DNA of 43,199 nt, taken from Chloroflexota bacterium (GTDB lineage: Bacteria; Chloroflexota; Dehalococcoidia; SZUA-161). The notes under the pieces were generated by a model. The model was not told the DNA's origin and made no database searches. It saw only the letters and a program-made list of their open reading frames with translations. The stretch spans positions 1-43,199 of the forward strand of contig JAJYLC010000008.1 of the NCBI GenBank assembly GCA_021787935.1, given 5' to 3'. Shown in pieces: positions 25,518-36,657 of the stretch (its first letter is position 1; each line of letters starts with the position of its first letter). A program made the position numbers and the translations under genes.

Positions 25518-26600
25518 TTGATAGACCGAGTTGAAATTTATGTTAAGGCTGGCGACGGAGGAAATGGAGTAGTCAGTTTTCGCAGGGAGAAGTTCGTTCC
25601 CTTTGGGGGTCCTGATGGAGGGGATGGCGGGAATGGAGGCAGCGTATACCTTGTAGGAGATGAGAGTGAATCTACTCTGCTTTCCTTCCGATACAGAAAA
25701 CAGTTTCATGCGGAGAAAGGGGTTCATGGGAAAGGGAAGAATATGCATGGGAAGAGAGGAGAGGACCTTTTCATAAAAGTGCCTCTGGGTACTCAGGTGC
25801 GGCTCAAAGCAGAAAATGGCCCCAGTATATTAATTGCAGATATAGTAGAACAGGGACAGCAGGTATTGGTCGCTAAAGGAGGAAAGGGAGGCCGCGGCAA
25901 TACCCATTTTGCTACGTCCACGAACCAGGCTCCGCGCACTGCAGAAAAGGGTAAGCCCGGCGAGGAGAAGAGGCTGCTGCTCGATCTCAAGCTGATTGCC
26001 GATGTCGGCATAATCGGCTCCCCCAACGCAGGCAAATCAACCCTTTTGAGCGCAGTATCCAAGGCCAGACCCAAGATTGCCGATTATCCCTTCACCACAT
26101 TGGAACCCGTTCTGGGGGTGGTAGGCATCGGATATGGCAGCTTCGTACTGGCTGACATTCCAGGGATTATCGAGGGGGCACATGAAGGTAGAGGCCTGGG
26201 GCTCGATTTCCTGCGTCACATCGAGCGCACCAAGGCGCTTATCCATCTCGTTGACGGCAGTTCGGAAGACCCTGTCTCAGATTACAGGAAGGTTGAGGCA
26301 GAGCTGGTGTCATATGAAGCTGCTTTGAAGGAAAGGCCCCGGATTATCGCCGTAAACAAAATCGATTTACCGCATGTCCGCGACCGCATGCCTGAGCTGG
26401 AGAGAAAATTCACAGAGCCGGGGGTTCCGGTGCATTTTATCTCAGCGGCAACCGGCGAGGGGGTCAGAGAGCTTATGAGTAAGGCCTGGGATCTGGTCTC
26501 TAAAGTGCCCCGCCTCTCCACCGGGAAAGAAGAGGCTGAATTCAAGGTATTCCGGCCTCGCCCCTTATCTTCCAAAAAAGCCGGAAAGCAGGGAGAATGA
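25518..26600 (+). CDS. obgE: GTPase ObgE/CgtA
   Basis: An essential ribosome-assembly and stress GTPase. The 360-residue protein begins MIDRVEIYVKAGDGGNG, the glycine-rich Obg fold (residues 1-157), then the G domain with GSPNAGKSTLL, DIPGIIEGAHEGRGLG, NKIDL and the SAATGEG loop. The C-terminal part is short (KVFRPRPLSSKKAGKQGE), so the OCT domain of some Obg proteins is absent. The start is TTG at 25518 with an AAGGATGG ribosome-binding site. Its stop overlaps the nadD start by 4 bases (ATGA), so the two are translationally coupled. Confidence 0.95.
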   Translation: MIDRVEIYVKAGDGGNGVVSFRREKFVPFGGPDGGDGGNGGSVYLVGDESESTLLSFRYRKQFHAEKGVHGKGKNMHGKRGEDLFIKVPLGTQVRLKAENGPSILIADIVEQGQQVLVAKGGKGGRGNTHFATSTNQAPRTAEKGKPGEEKRLLLDLKLIADVGIIGSPNAGKSTLLSAVSKARPKIADYPFTTLEPVLGVVGIGYGSFVLADIPGIIEGAHEGRGLGLDFLRHIERTKALIHLVDGSSEDPVSDYRKVEAELVSYEAALKERPRIIAVNKIDLPHVRDRMPELERKFTEPGVPVHFISAATGEGVRELMSKAWDLVSKVPRLSTGKEEAEFKVFRPRPLSSKKAGKQGE

Positions 26601-27217
26601 GCATGACAGGGAGCAAGATAGGTGTTCTGGGAGGCACCTTCGACCCCATACATCTGGGGCATCTCATTGTGGCAGAGTATATCAGGGAGAAGCTGGACTT
26701 TAGTGAAGTGCTATTTATCCCGGCAGGGCGTCCCTGGCTCAAGCTCAAGGAGGAAAAGCAGGTAACCTTAGCAGAACACAGGCTGGCTATGGTGAGACTG
26801 GCTGTGGCCTCAAATCCCCAGTTCAAGGTATCTACTATGGAGATCGATCGCCCCGGGCCATCCTATAGTATAGACACAGTTTTAGAGCTGAGAGCCAAGC
26901 TGGAAGCCGAAATCTACTTCATAGCGGGGCCCGATGCTCTGGCTAAGTTGCCCAGGTGGAAAGACCCGGAGCGGCTTCTGAAAGCATGTCATGTAGTAGG
27001 GATAGGCCGCCCTGGCCATTCTAAGACTAATTTGCGTAAACTGGAAGCCTCACTTCATGGCGTCTCTCAGCATATCATGTTGATGGATGTTCCCCAGATA
27101 GATATCAGCTCCACGGATATCAGGAAGCGCGTCGCACAGGGTCTTTCCATACGCTACCTGGTTCCCGAGGCAGTGGAGAAGTATATAGCGGAACATAGGT
27201 TGTATATGTCACCCTGA
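26597..27217 (+). CDS. nadD: Nicotinate-nucleotide adenylyltransferase
   Basis: It adenylates nicotinate mononucleotide in NAD synthesis. The 206-residue protein carries the nucleotidyltransferase motif GGTFDPIHLGHL (residues about 11-22) and the C-terminal ISSTDIRKRVAQG, both needed for catalysis. The ATG overlaps the obgE stop, and a second in-frame ATG lies 6 bases later. The last residues and the TGA stop come from a dispersed CCCTGAGCG repeat that begins at 27208, so the C-terminus may be slightly altered. The order obgE-nadD is common next to dnaA in this group. Confidence 0.94.
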   Translation: MSMTGSKIGVLGGTFDPIHLGHLIVAEYIREKLDFSEVLFIPAGRPWLKLKEEKQVTLAEHRLAMVRLAVASNPQFKVSTMEIDRPGPSYSIDTVLELRAKLEAEIYFIAGPDALAKLPRWKDPERLLKACHVVGIGRPGHSKTNLRKLEASLHGVSQHIMLMDVPQIDISSTDIRKRVAQGLSIRYLVPEAVEKYIAEHRLYMSP

Positions 27218-27304
27218 GCGTAGCGAAGGGTGAGAATGACACATTGATGGGGCTTCGGATTGTCATTCTTCGGTCGTCCCGATTTATCGGGACGACCGAA
27301 GAAT
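27208..27304. repeat. CCCTGAGCG repeat followed by a 19-bp-stem palindrome
   Basis: TCACCCTGAGCGTAGCGAAG (from 27208) is a dispersed repeat that provides the nadD stop. Downstream, 27265-27283 and 27286-27304 are perfect 19-bp inverted arms (ATTCTTCGGTCG...CGACCGAAGAAT) with a TT loop. This is the longest perfect stem in the window. Confidence 0.8.
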
Positions 27305-27425
27305 CTCGGAGTCTTCGCTATGTTGAGAATGAAGTGAGAAGGGTCGTTTGAGTTGGAGCGGGGACGAGATTCTTCGCTGAAGCTCAGAACGACAATTGGA
27401 CCAACGGCATAAGGAGGGTTGAGAA

Positions 27426-27983
27426 TTGACCAAGGCTGGTGATAAAAGGCTGTTGGATGTTTTCAAAGAGCACGCTGTCCTTCATGGAGAGTTCACCCTC
27501 ACCTCGGGCTTGAAAAGCTCTTACTATTTCGATGGCAGGCTGGTGACCCTCTGGCCTGAGGGTGCTTATCTTATCGGGAAGAAGATTTTCGATATTCTGA
27601 AGGGAACCGGGGCGGAAGCGGTGGGAGGCATGACCATGGGTGCCGACCCCATAGCCGCAGCGGTGGCCGTGGTGAGCCACCTCGAGGGCAAGCCTATCCC
27701 GGCTTTCATCGTCAGGGCTGATGTTAAGGGACATGGCACTCAGAAACGCATCGAGGGGCCGCTGAAGAAGGGTTCTAAGGTCGCCATAGTTGATGATGTT
27801 ATCACCACCGGAGGCTCGGTGCTGCGGGCCATAGAGGCAGTGGAGGCGGAGGGCTGCAAGGTGGTCAAAGTGGTGGTGCTCCTAGACCGCCACCAGGGCG
27901 GCTCGGACGAGATCGGGCGCAGGGGCTACGACTTCCAGGCCATCCTTAGCGCTGATGATAAGGGGGAGGTGACGCTGGCGTAA
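27426..27983 (+). CDS. pyrE: Orotate phosphoribosyltransferase
   Basis: PyrE makes orotidine-5'-phosphate from orotate and PRPP in UMP synthesis. The 185-residue protein shows LTSGLKSSYYFDGR (residues about 22-35), RADVKGHGTQKRIEG and the PRPP loop VAIVDDVITTGGSVLRAIE (residues about 119-137). The start is TTG at 27426 with an AAGGAGGG ribosome-binding site. No other pyr genes are near. It is separated from nadD by repeats and from gyrB by a 293-base gap in which I see no feature. Confidence 0.93.
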   Translation: MTKAGDKRLLDVFKEHAVLHGEFTLTSGLKSSYYFDGRLVTLWPEGAYLIGKKIFDILKGTGAEAVGGMTMGADPIAAAVAVVSHLEGKPIPAFIVRADVKGHGTQKRIEGPLKKGSKVAIVDDVITTGGSVLRAIEAVEAEGCKVVKVVVLLDRHQGGSDEIGRRGYDFQAILSADDKGEVTLA

Positions 27984-28264
27984 GTATGTCGGCTTTTCTA
28001 GCTTCCAGTAATTTTGGAGGTTTTATTAAATAAAGTGAGCGATTTTGCTTCACTTTTGCCTCAAAATGTGATAGAATTAATTAATGGGCGCGACTGATAG
28101 GCTGGCTGGAAGAGCCTCCGTTGGATCATATGCTGTAGCAGACTCACTATCCCCTGAAGGACCTTTTCTCCCGTCACGATGCTTTGTTGCGTTCGAGCTA
28201 TGATTTGTTTTAGTATTGCTGTGGCTGTGAGGTAATTAGACCGAATATTTTCAATCATACGTGA

Positions 28265-30190
<1,926 letters not shown>

Positions 30191-30745
30191 GCTCAAAGCC
30201 CTCAACTTATACCTCCCTGTGAACTCCCATTCAGGGTATAGTACGGCCGTAAATCAATATTTTGGCAATTCAGAATTTTTCGAGGCCCCGGCTCGCCGGA
30301 CTACGCACGCTGCATTCAGCTTCATCTGAACGCTTGGGGACTGCCCAGATAAAAAACGTCCCTTTGTTGAGGAACGATTTTCCCCAAAACGATTCCCGCG
30401 GCGCAACCCCTCTTATTCACTTTATCAGTAAAGTCAAAACTTTACCGAGTCAGCCGGCCATAAGCCTCAAGCTGGCTCTGAACCGGGCGTTCCGGCAAGA
30501 ACCCCCGATTTACGCTAGGGATATTTATAAATACGGTGTAATAATAGAACAACAGTTCTTAAACTGTCAAGAGGAAGATGTCGCGGGGATGCGATTTCAA
30601 ACTGCAAATTGAAAAGTGCAAAGGGGACGGGAAGCGTGAAGTGAAAAATGCAAATTGCAAAGGGGGCGGTTTACCGCAGAGAACGCCGAGAGCGCGGGGA
30701 AGAGGAGCAGAGAGAATTGCGAAGTGAAAACAGGAGATGAGCAAT

Positions 30746-30802
30746 GTAGGGGCGCAAGGCCTTGCGCCCTTCGTGTCATTCCCGCGCAGGCGGGAATCCA
30801 GG
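30746..30802. repeat. Composite repeat: GTAGGGGC hairpin joined to GGATTCC hairpin
   Basis: GTAGGGGCGCAAGG...CCTTGCGCCCT (30746-30770) is followed after seven bases by CATTCCCGC...GCGGGAATCCAGG (30778-30802). The same two families occur in the same order at 31523-31580. Confidence 0.75.
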
Positions 30803-30835
30803 TGCGCGGTAGCTGGTAGTGACCGTTCTAACCGT

Positions 30836-30859
30836 GTAGGGGCACAAAACTTTGTGCCC
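30836..30859. repeat. GTAGGGGC-family hairpin
   Basis: GTAGGGGCACAAAA is mirrored by CTTTGTGCCC. The centre ACAAAACTTTGT pairs while the outer right arm (CTAC) has been lost. Confidence 0.65.
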
Positions 30860-30894
30860 AAAAACGTAGGGGGGTTGACTAGCCTTATATCCCT

Positions 30895-31161
30895 CTATTT
30901 CCTCTTATAGATGTCCTTCCGGTGCCCCACAAAGTGAATAGTTAGCAGGCGCTCACTTCGCTTGACCTCATAGATTACTCTATAGCTACCTACCCTGAAC
31001 TTAAATAGCCCTTTCAGTTCTGCTGTAAGCGCTTCCGGCGTTATAGTATCGAAGTTATCAGAAAGCCATCTCAGCCTTCTTAAAATACGTTGCGCCACGG
31101 CCCTATCAAGGTGGCGTAAACCGTCAACGGCTTCCTGTCTGAACTCAACGCCGTAAGGCAT
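30895..31161 (-). CDS. RelE/ParE-family toxin
   Basis: An 88-residue toxin of a type II toxin-antitoxin pair, probably an mRNA interferase or gyrase poison. It has the compact RelE/ParE pattern: VEFRQEAVDGLRHLDRAVAQRILRRL split over two N-terminal helices (residues about 5-30), ELKGLFKFRVGSYRVIYEV (about 48-66) and the basic C-terminal HFVGHRKDIYKR. The key Arg/Lys and Tyr residues of the RelE C-terminus are present. It starts immediately after the stop of the antitoxin gene, so the two are translationally coupled. Confidence 0.85.
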   Translation of the reverse strand: MPYGVEFRQEAVDGLRHLDRAVAQRILRRLRWLSDNFDTITPEALTAELKGLFKFRVGSYRVIYEVKRSERLLTIHFVGHRKDIYKRK

Positions 31162-31368
31162 CTACCACTCCAGCCCTAAATCGCTGGCTACCTTCTCTAC
31201 GGGTACACCCTTTGCCTTCGCAGTCAAAGAACGCTGCAATTGCTTTTTAACCTCCGGCTTAAGCTCCAGCCCCTGGTCCGGATCGCCCAGCATTTCCTCC
31301 AGCTTCTCCTCGACTACCTCCTCTATTAAGGCTTTGAACTCGTCAACGCCTAAGTCCTTGATCTTCAT
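31162..31368 (-). CDS. Antitoxin of the RelE/ParE-type pair
   Basis: A 68-residue, acidic, helix-rich protein (MKIKDLGVDEFKALIEEVVEEKLEEMLG) with a C-terminal segment that would wrap the toxin. It shows no clear DNA-binding motif, so its family is uncertain. The ATG at 31368 is chosen because GAGGTGG lies 5 bases upstream; an in-frame GTG at 31377 lies inside that ribosome-binding site. The gene directly precedes the toxin gene with no gap. Confidence 0.8.
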   Translation of the reverse strand: MKIKDLGVDEFKALIEEVVEEKLEEMLGDPDQGLELKPEVKKQLQRSLTAKAKGVPVEKVASDLGLEW

Positions 31369-31522
31369 AAAAACCACCTCACATCTGGCTTAGCATATTA
31401 TACCTCATTTATATCTTTAATTCTGCAAGCGACTTTTTTAAGTGTCCTTGAGTTCACCGCAGAGGGCGCGGAGAACGCGAAGAGAATAACTAATATATAA
31501 AATCAAGGCGAGATTAAGCAAT

Positions 31523-31580
31523 GTAGGGGCACAGCATGCTGTGCCCCCGGCGTGCCATTCCTGCGCAGGCAGGAATCCAG
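31523..31580. repeat. Second composite GTAGGGGC + GGATTCC repeat
   Basis: GTAGGGGCACAGC...GCTGTGCCCC (31523-31547) is followed by CATTCCTGC...GCAGGAATCCAGG (31556-31580), the same order as at 30746-30802 but with different centre sequences that still pair. The pair of composites brackets the toxin-antitoxin genes. Confidence 0.75.
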
Positions 31581-31612
31581 GTGCCCCGGTTCATTAGCTA
31601 TTTTAGGCACTG

Positions 31613-34180
31613 TTAAATTAGTCTGGCGCTGGCAAATACGAGAAGGTCAGAAAACTGTGTTGGCTGTAGTTTCTCGAACTCCTTTTGAGGCACTTTGATA
31701 TAATTCCAGGACGTGCCTGTGAGCAGAGTGGCGTTCTCACACCAGATTTGAGCCGCGCGGTCTTTATGAGCTACATCTACATCCTCACGGCCTTTGGTTT
31801 CCACTAAATAGTGGATTCCGTCGTGCAGGACGACCACGAAGTCGGGTTGGTAATATCGCAAGTTGCTAACAGCATCGGTATATTCTATGACGAAACCAAA
31901 CGGGTCCGGCAGCTTGGCAAAGGCTGCCACATCATTCGCACCTTCCAAGAATTTCGCAAATCTTTTCTCGAAGTCATTCTCGCACGGCACCAGATTAAAT
32001 ACCGTCTTCTTGGCATCCAGAGTAGGTCGAGAAAATGGGAATGGCATCGTCTCAGAGAGTTTGCGCCCTGCGTTCAAAAGCTGGGGTTGAAGCTCTTCCA
32101 CCACTAATGCCCGCAAGGCGTTCACAAATGTTTTCACAGTGACATATTGTGCTACATTGGTGCTGATAGCCTTTGTCATTGCCGGGTCTTCTATATTTAC
32201 ATTTCTACCAAAGGCTTTTATTTCCAGGAATTCCCGTACCTTGGGAGCCAGTGAAGCAAACTGCGACGGGAGCTTCACATCCTGAGCAATTCGCTTGGCG
32301 TAATATGATATGACCTCCTGCGCTGTCTGTGCTTCAGGGATGGTATAATCTCGCTCTACAATTTTCTGGAGTGTAATAATATCGTAGCCTTCATACTGAA
32401 AAGTCTGGGCTTCTTTATCGCCTTCTCTGCTAGGTAATGGTGGGCAGGTCATAGAGGCAATATCCAACCCGGCTATTTCCTCGGCTAATGTCTTTTTCCT
32501 CGCCAATATGGGGCTGAGCAATGGGAGAGTTATATCCTTATCCATCTTCTGTGGGTCTGGGGCGATAGTGACGATGATCAACTTGTCTACGCCCACCTTG
32601 AAAGTTTCTAGCTCCATATCCTCGTCTTTTTCGAGGTCCTCCACAAACTTAATGAATGCATTATTCCCGATTACATCTACTCGCTCTGTGTAATCCTTGG
32701 TCAAACCCCGGAACATCAACCGTAGTCCCCTGCCAATGGTCTGCTCTGGCAGGATGTTGGCTTTGGAGGTATAAGGTCGCAACCCAACCACTACTGTTAC
32801 ATTCTGCACGTCCCAACCTTCTCTCAGCATCAGTACGCTCACAATACAGTTAACAGGACTTTCCGCCTCGTCTACCTCCCTCACCACCTTTCTTGCCTTA
32901 TCCAGTTCTTTCTTAGATACCTCGCCTGTCTTATCTGTATGGATGATTTGAAGCTTATCACCGCCGAATTCCTCGGGGTATTTCACCCTCAAGTAATCGC
33001 CTACGTCATCAGCGTCATCGGTATCGTTCATCATGACAAAGAGTATAGGTTTCTTACCGAGTGGACTTAGCTGACCCCTATATTCCCGCCACCGCTCAAC
33101 GCCCGCTGATAGATAGGCTTTGTATCGAGTACTAGCGACATCTGATCTGCCTTCCTGTATTCCAGTAGCAATGCCCTTGATTGGGCGCTTGACGATGTTG
33201 TCTATAATGGCTTGCTTCAGAGGGTAATCATATATAACCCAGGTAAATAGTGCCCCTTTGCTATACCTGGGTGTGGCGGTAAAATCGAGTTGTGCCGCCA
33301 AGCCGTTGGGGATGGCGGAGTGCAACCGTCTGATGACCTTGTTCCATTCGCTATCTTCGTCGTGAGTATGGTGTGCTTCATCGTTAAGTATAAGGCACGG
33401 GCCCCCACGCTTGACTATGCGCTGGTCAAAGTCCCCAATCTCTAATTGACTTGCTTGGTGCTTTGGCCCCAGCACAGCCGTCAACTCCTCTGGCTCTTGC
33501 TCCGCTCCTTTGTCAGAACGCTCGTAGAACTGCTGGATATTGGTCAAATACAAAGCCCCCTGTGAACTGGCTCGCTCAGCTTCGCCTCGCATATAGCAGT
33601 CAAAATCCCAGAAGATCTTCATCTCTGGCGGTATCACGGGATCAGTTCGGAATATCCGACCACCACTGAAATCCGTTCTGAGCCTCTCAAAAACGATGAC
33701 ATTAGGGGCAATAATCATGAACGTTTTAGCGTAGCCTTCCTTGCCCTCAACCACAGCATTGAAATACTGCCAGGCGATGGCTAAGGACATCACCTTGGTC
33801 TTGCCACTGCCGGTCGCCATCTTGATGCAGTAGCGGGCAAAATCATCGTATTGAAGCAGGCGGAGCCCTGGCATGTCATGTGCATATTTCTCAAGCAACT
33901 CTTTGTGACGCCGTATTCTGGCTACCTCATACACATAGACCAATGTTTCCATCGCCTCTCGCTGTGAATCGTGATACCAGAACGGTCTCCCATTGGGCAA
34001 ACGATGGTCAGTTTTGAACCAGTAGTTCAGCAAGGCTTGTGTAGTATCGGTAACGCCTTTGTAATTGCTCTTGCGCCAGTCGGCGACCACTTTCCGTATT
34101 GCAGGCACACAAGGTGCAGTTTTACTGCGCACCTCCAGAAGGCCCAGTTGCTCTGAGGGGACCGCTTTGCGGCGTGGCAT
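31613..34180 (-). CDS. Type III restriction enzyme Res subunit
   Basis: The 855-residue helicase-nuclease subunit of a type III restriction-modification system. It translocates on DNA and cleaves when two unmethylated sites are oppositely oriented. It has superfamily 2 helicase motifs: Walker A ATGSGKT (122-128), DEAH box LNDEAHH (267-271), then the second RecA domain with ILFVMMNDTDDADDVGDYL, MLREGWDVQNV and EQTIGRGLRLMF. The C-terminal region (near residues 790-830) has a PD-(D/E)XK pattern: YQPDFVVVL...YLVETKG. Length is normal for the family. It starts one base after the methyltransferase stop, so the genes form an operon. No frameshift is seen, and the system looks intact. Confidence 0.93.
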   Translation of the reverse strand: MPRRKAVPSEQLGLLEVRSKTAPCVPAIRKVVADWRKSNYKGVTDTTQALLNYWFKTDHRLPNGRPFWYHDSQREAMETLVYVYEVARIRRHKELLEKYAHDMPGLRLLQYDDFARYCIKMATGSGKTKVMSLAIAWQYFNAVVEGKEGYAKTFMIIAPNVIVFERLRTDFSGGRIFRTDPVIPPEMKIFWDFDCYMRGEAERASSQGALYLTNIQQFYERSDKGAEQEPEELTAVLGPKHQASQLEIGDFDQRIVKRGGPCLILNDEAHHTHDEDSEWNKVIRRLHSAIPNGLAAQLDFTATPRYSKGALFTWVIYDYPLKQAIIDNIVKRPIKGIATGIQEGRSDVASTRYKAYLSAGVERWREYRGQLSPLGKKPILFVMMNDTDDADDVGDYLRVKYPEEFGGDKLQIIHTDKTGEVSKKELDKARKVVREVDEAESPVNCIVSVLMLREGWDVQNVTVVVGLRPYTSKANILPEQTIGRGLRLMFRGLTKDYTERVDVIGNNAFIKFVEDLEKDEDMELETFKVGVDKLIIVTIAPDPQKMDKDITLPLLSPILARKKTLAEEIAGLDIASMTCPPLPSREGDKEAQTFQYEGYDIITLQKIVERDYTIPEAQTAQEVISYYAKRIAQDVKLPSQFASLAPKVREFLEIKAFGRNVNIEDPAMTKAISTNVAQYVTVKTFVNALRALVVEELQPQLLNAGRKLSETMPFPFSRPTLDAKKTVFNLVPCENDFEKRFAKFLEGANDVAAFAKLPDPFGFVIEYTDAVSNLRYYQPDFVVVLHDGIHYLVETKGREDVDVAHKDRAAQIWCENATLLTGTSWNYIKVPQKEFEKLQPTQFSDLLVFASARLI

Positions 34181-34181
34181 T

Positions 34182-36155
34182 TCAACGCACCTCTACATTT
34201 AGTGTCTTGGTAGTATCGTTGCCAAGGATGTCGATCACCTTCACCACGATAACGTAAGTTCCTGCTTGGTCGTAAGTGTGGCTTACCGATTTTTGTAACT
34301 GTCGCTTCTGGCGAGTACGGTAGTCCTGCCACTCGTTGTGAAAGGTGTCACCGTGGTTATTCCAGTCTACTGCCCAGTAGTCAATCCATTGCTCCCAGTG
34401 AGTTATGGTATGACGCACTTCTTCAGGCACGTCGTCGGGTGGGATAACAAAATCGGTCAGCATCACTGTTGCGGCTCGTCCCTTCTTTGCCAAGTCAACA
34501 GATAATGCCGCTAACTCAAAGAAGTGTATATCTGCCTGCTCTACAGCCTTTTTCTCAAGTACCTCTCTCGGGATGCGGAGAAAGCGCATATTGATATTTG
34601 CCTGTGCAGCCTGCTGCTTGGCTACTTCGTTCAACTCAAAGGCAAAATCCCAGCCTAACACATCGACACCGTTAGTCTTTGGGGCATCCTTGCCCGTGCC
34701 CACTGCCTTCCTGAACTCTGTTGCTATTTGCGCTACGTCAGCGGTACTCACGGGAGAATCCACCGCTCCCACATGTACCATCCGCCCGCCCTTGACGCCA
34801 TGTAACCAAGTATATCCCGTGATTGTTTTTGCGTGATATAGCTCCAAGATAAAACGGCGATAGGCTAATGTTCTTTGTTCTGCCTGCTCTCCAAACTCAG
34901 CCGTCTGCCACAACTGGCGCTCGTACTTGCCCAGGTTTTGGACAATAAAAGGTCTTATGTCTGGAACGGAGAGAAGACGCTTGCGAGTCGTATGGATAGC
35001 GAAGCGACTCAAATCGCAGCCTATCCAGCGACGGCGAAGTCTTTCTGCTACAACCGCAGTGGTACCGCTGCCTACAAAACTGTCCAAGATGAGGTCATTT
35101 TCATTGGATGAGGCCCGAATGATGCGATCTAATAGTGCTTCAGATTTCTGTGTCGGATAGTCTACAGACTCAGATGTCCAAGTAAGAACTGGTTGAGTTT
35201 CCTTGTCCCACCAAACATCGGATGCAGGTACCCCAGGCATCTCATCCAGGTATTGTTTTAGCCTTGGGATTCCTTTCTTTGTCCAGTATATTTTACCTTG
35301 TTTATCAAGATCCTCAAGCTTCTCTCTAGTATATGCCCAGTGTCTGCCTCTTGGAGGCAGGATGTCTCTCCACATGAACTGCCCACCTGACGAACCAGCT
35401 CCAGTGAGACTGGCAGACAACCATTTCCTACCATCAGGATCGGAATACCGATAGTATTTTTCAATATAATCGGTATCATAAGGCAGATACACCCCATTAA
35501 AGATCCAATTAGAGCCTTTGGAATACCAAAAAAGGCTCTGATGAATCGAACCAAACTGATTTGCGTCTGCATGAGCAAATGTGCTTCTTACAACGATGTG
35601 ATTACGGAAGTTGTCCTTACCAAAGACCTCATCCAGAACAAGTTTAGCGTAATGGCCTAAGTTTTCATCGAGATGTACATAGATGCTCCCACTGTCAGCA
35701 AGCAATTCCCCTAGGAGTACCACTGTCTCGTAAAACCATTGAAGATACTTGTCGATGTGAGTTTTTCCCGCAGCACGCTCCTCGGGACTTACCCCCCAAG
35801 TATCTCTGTAAGCCTTCTGTTCAATGATGCTAGGCTCTTTCTTGAAGTCCTCGCCATTAACATGCACTTGAAAAGAGAAGTCTTGCCCAGTATCAAAAGG
35901 TGGATCGATATAAATAAGATTGATCTTTCCCGCAAACTCCTCAAGCAATGCGGGCAGCACATATTTCTTATCACCCCAGATAAGGCGGTTGCGCCACTCA
36001 GAGGCCTTGCCAGAAGACCACGCCTCCAAAGACATTTGCCTCTCTTTGGCCGATTCATTTATGGTTTCAACCGTTTGAAAAGGCAGCGCCACCCGCAAAG
36101 GTGCAACCTTTCTCCCATCCTTATCGTATTTGCCCTCCCAGATCAATTCGGTCAT
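34182..36155 (-). CDS. Type III DNA methyltransferase Mod subunit
   Basis: The beta-class N6-adenine methyltransferase that sets target specificity of the type III system. It has motif IV DPPF (residues 84-87, LIYIDPPFDTGQDF) ahead of motif I DSFVGSGTTAVVAERL (about residues 345-360), the order expected for beta-class enzymes, with the target-recognition region between. The ATG at 36155 (657 residues) has an AGAGG ribosome-binding site; a GTG at 36170 would add five residues. The last ~35 residues (HTYDQAGTYVIVVKVIDILGNDTTKTL) resemble a PKD-like beta strand set, an odd tail for a methyltransferase. The gene is first in the mod-res operon. Flanking repeats and the toxin-antitoxin pair suggest a mobile defence insert. 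Confidence 0.93.
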   Translation of the reverse strand: MTELIWEGKYDKDGRKVAPLRVALPFQTVETINESAKERQMSLEAWSSGKASEWRNRLIWGDKKYVLPALLEEFAGKINLIYIDPPFDTGQDFSFQVHVNGEDFKKEPSIIEQKAYRDTWGVSPEERAAGKTHIDKYLQWFYETVVLLGELLADSGSIYVHLDENLGHYAKLVLDEVFGKDNFRNHIVVRSTFAHADANQFGSIHQSLFWYSKGSNWIFNGVYLPYDTDYIEKYYRYSDPDGRKWLSASLTGAGSSGGQFMWRDILPPRGRHWAYTREKLEDLDKQGKIYWTKKGIPRLKQYLDEMPGVPASDVWWDKETQPVLTWTSESVDYPTQKSEALLDRIIRASSNENDLILDSFVGSGTTAVVAERLRRRWIGCDLSRFAIHTTRKRLLSVPDIRPFIVQNLGKYERQLWQTAEFGEQAEQRTLAYRRFILELYHAKTITGYTWLHGVKGGRMVHVGAVDSPVSTADVAQIATEFRKAVGTGKDAPKTNGVDVLGWDFAFELNEVAKQQAAQANINMRFLRIPREVLEKKAVEQADIHFFELAALSVDLAKKGRAATVMLTDFVIPPDDVPEEVRHTITHWEQWIDYWAVDWNNHGDTFHNEWQDYRTRQKRQLQKSVSHTYDQAGTYVIVVKVIDILGNDTTKTLNVEVR

Positions 36156-36389
36156 TTCAAACCTCTGCACCTATCATAATTCTGCACGTCCAAAAATTGC
36201 TCGGACGGAGGGCGCATAGTCATGCACCCCTACAATTCACTCGCAGGCGAAAAGCCTTGCCATATTCTACACTGCATGGTTGCCAAATGGAAGTCTTTGT
36301 GGAACTTATTTAATAACACCAGATAGTGTTTGTCATGACCCCTATTGAATTTTTAAGAGCACGCGCGAGTTTCAAACCCACTGTACAAC

Positions 36390-36478
36390 CTGGATTCCTG
36401 CTCGGGGGCAGGAATGGCATACGGAAGAGCACAAGGCATTGTGCCCCTACATTGGGACAGGCTGGGGTGCCTGTCCTA
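36390..36478. repeat. Three adjacent hairpin repeats of different families
   Basis: CTGGATTCCTGC...GCAGGAATGGCAT (36390-36420), the right half of a GTAGGGGC element (36429-36450) and GGGACAGGC...GCCTGTCC (36454-36478) lie end to end. The close packing indicates repeated insertion at the same gap. Confidence 0.65.
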
Positions 36479-36628
36479 CCATAGAGGGATTCGGAGGAAC
36501 GGTTATCCCCATCATCCTTCGACAATCCTTCGGCAAGTTCAGGACAAGGCTCACTTCGTGGCGACTCAGTGGAGCCAGGACAGGCTCTAGCGCTCTCCCT
36601 CAAGGGGCGAGAGGATAAGCGGGGGCAC

Positions 36629-36657
36629 CTGGATTCCTGCTTGCGCAGGAATGGCAT
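36629..36657. repeat. GGATTCC-family hairpin
   Basis: CTGGATTCCTGC and GCAGGAATGGCAT arms flank TTGC. This copy is almost identical in its stem to the one at 36390-36420. Confidence 0.7.

Larger units (their letters stand above)
30191..30894. other. Repeat-bearing gap between gyrB and the toxin-antitoxin pair
   Basis: About 700 bases with no convincing gene. The open frame at 30262-30612 lacks a start site with ribosome-binding sequence and recognisable composition. The right half holds three palindromic repeats (30746-30772, 30778-30802 and 30836-30859). Fragments such as TTTACCGCAGAGAACGC and CACCGCAGAGGGCGCGGAG (31450) are simple dispersed segments shared with the flanks. Confidence 0.5.

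Noticed and set aside
30262-30612. 116-codon frame in the gap after gyrB
   Set aside because: It starts with TTG without a ribosome-binding site and resembles no protein I recognise.
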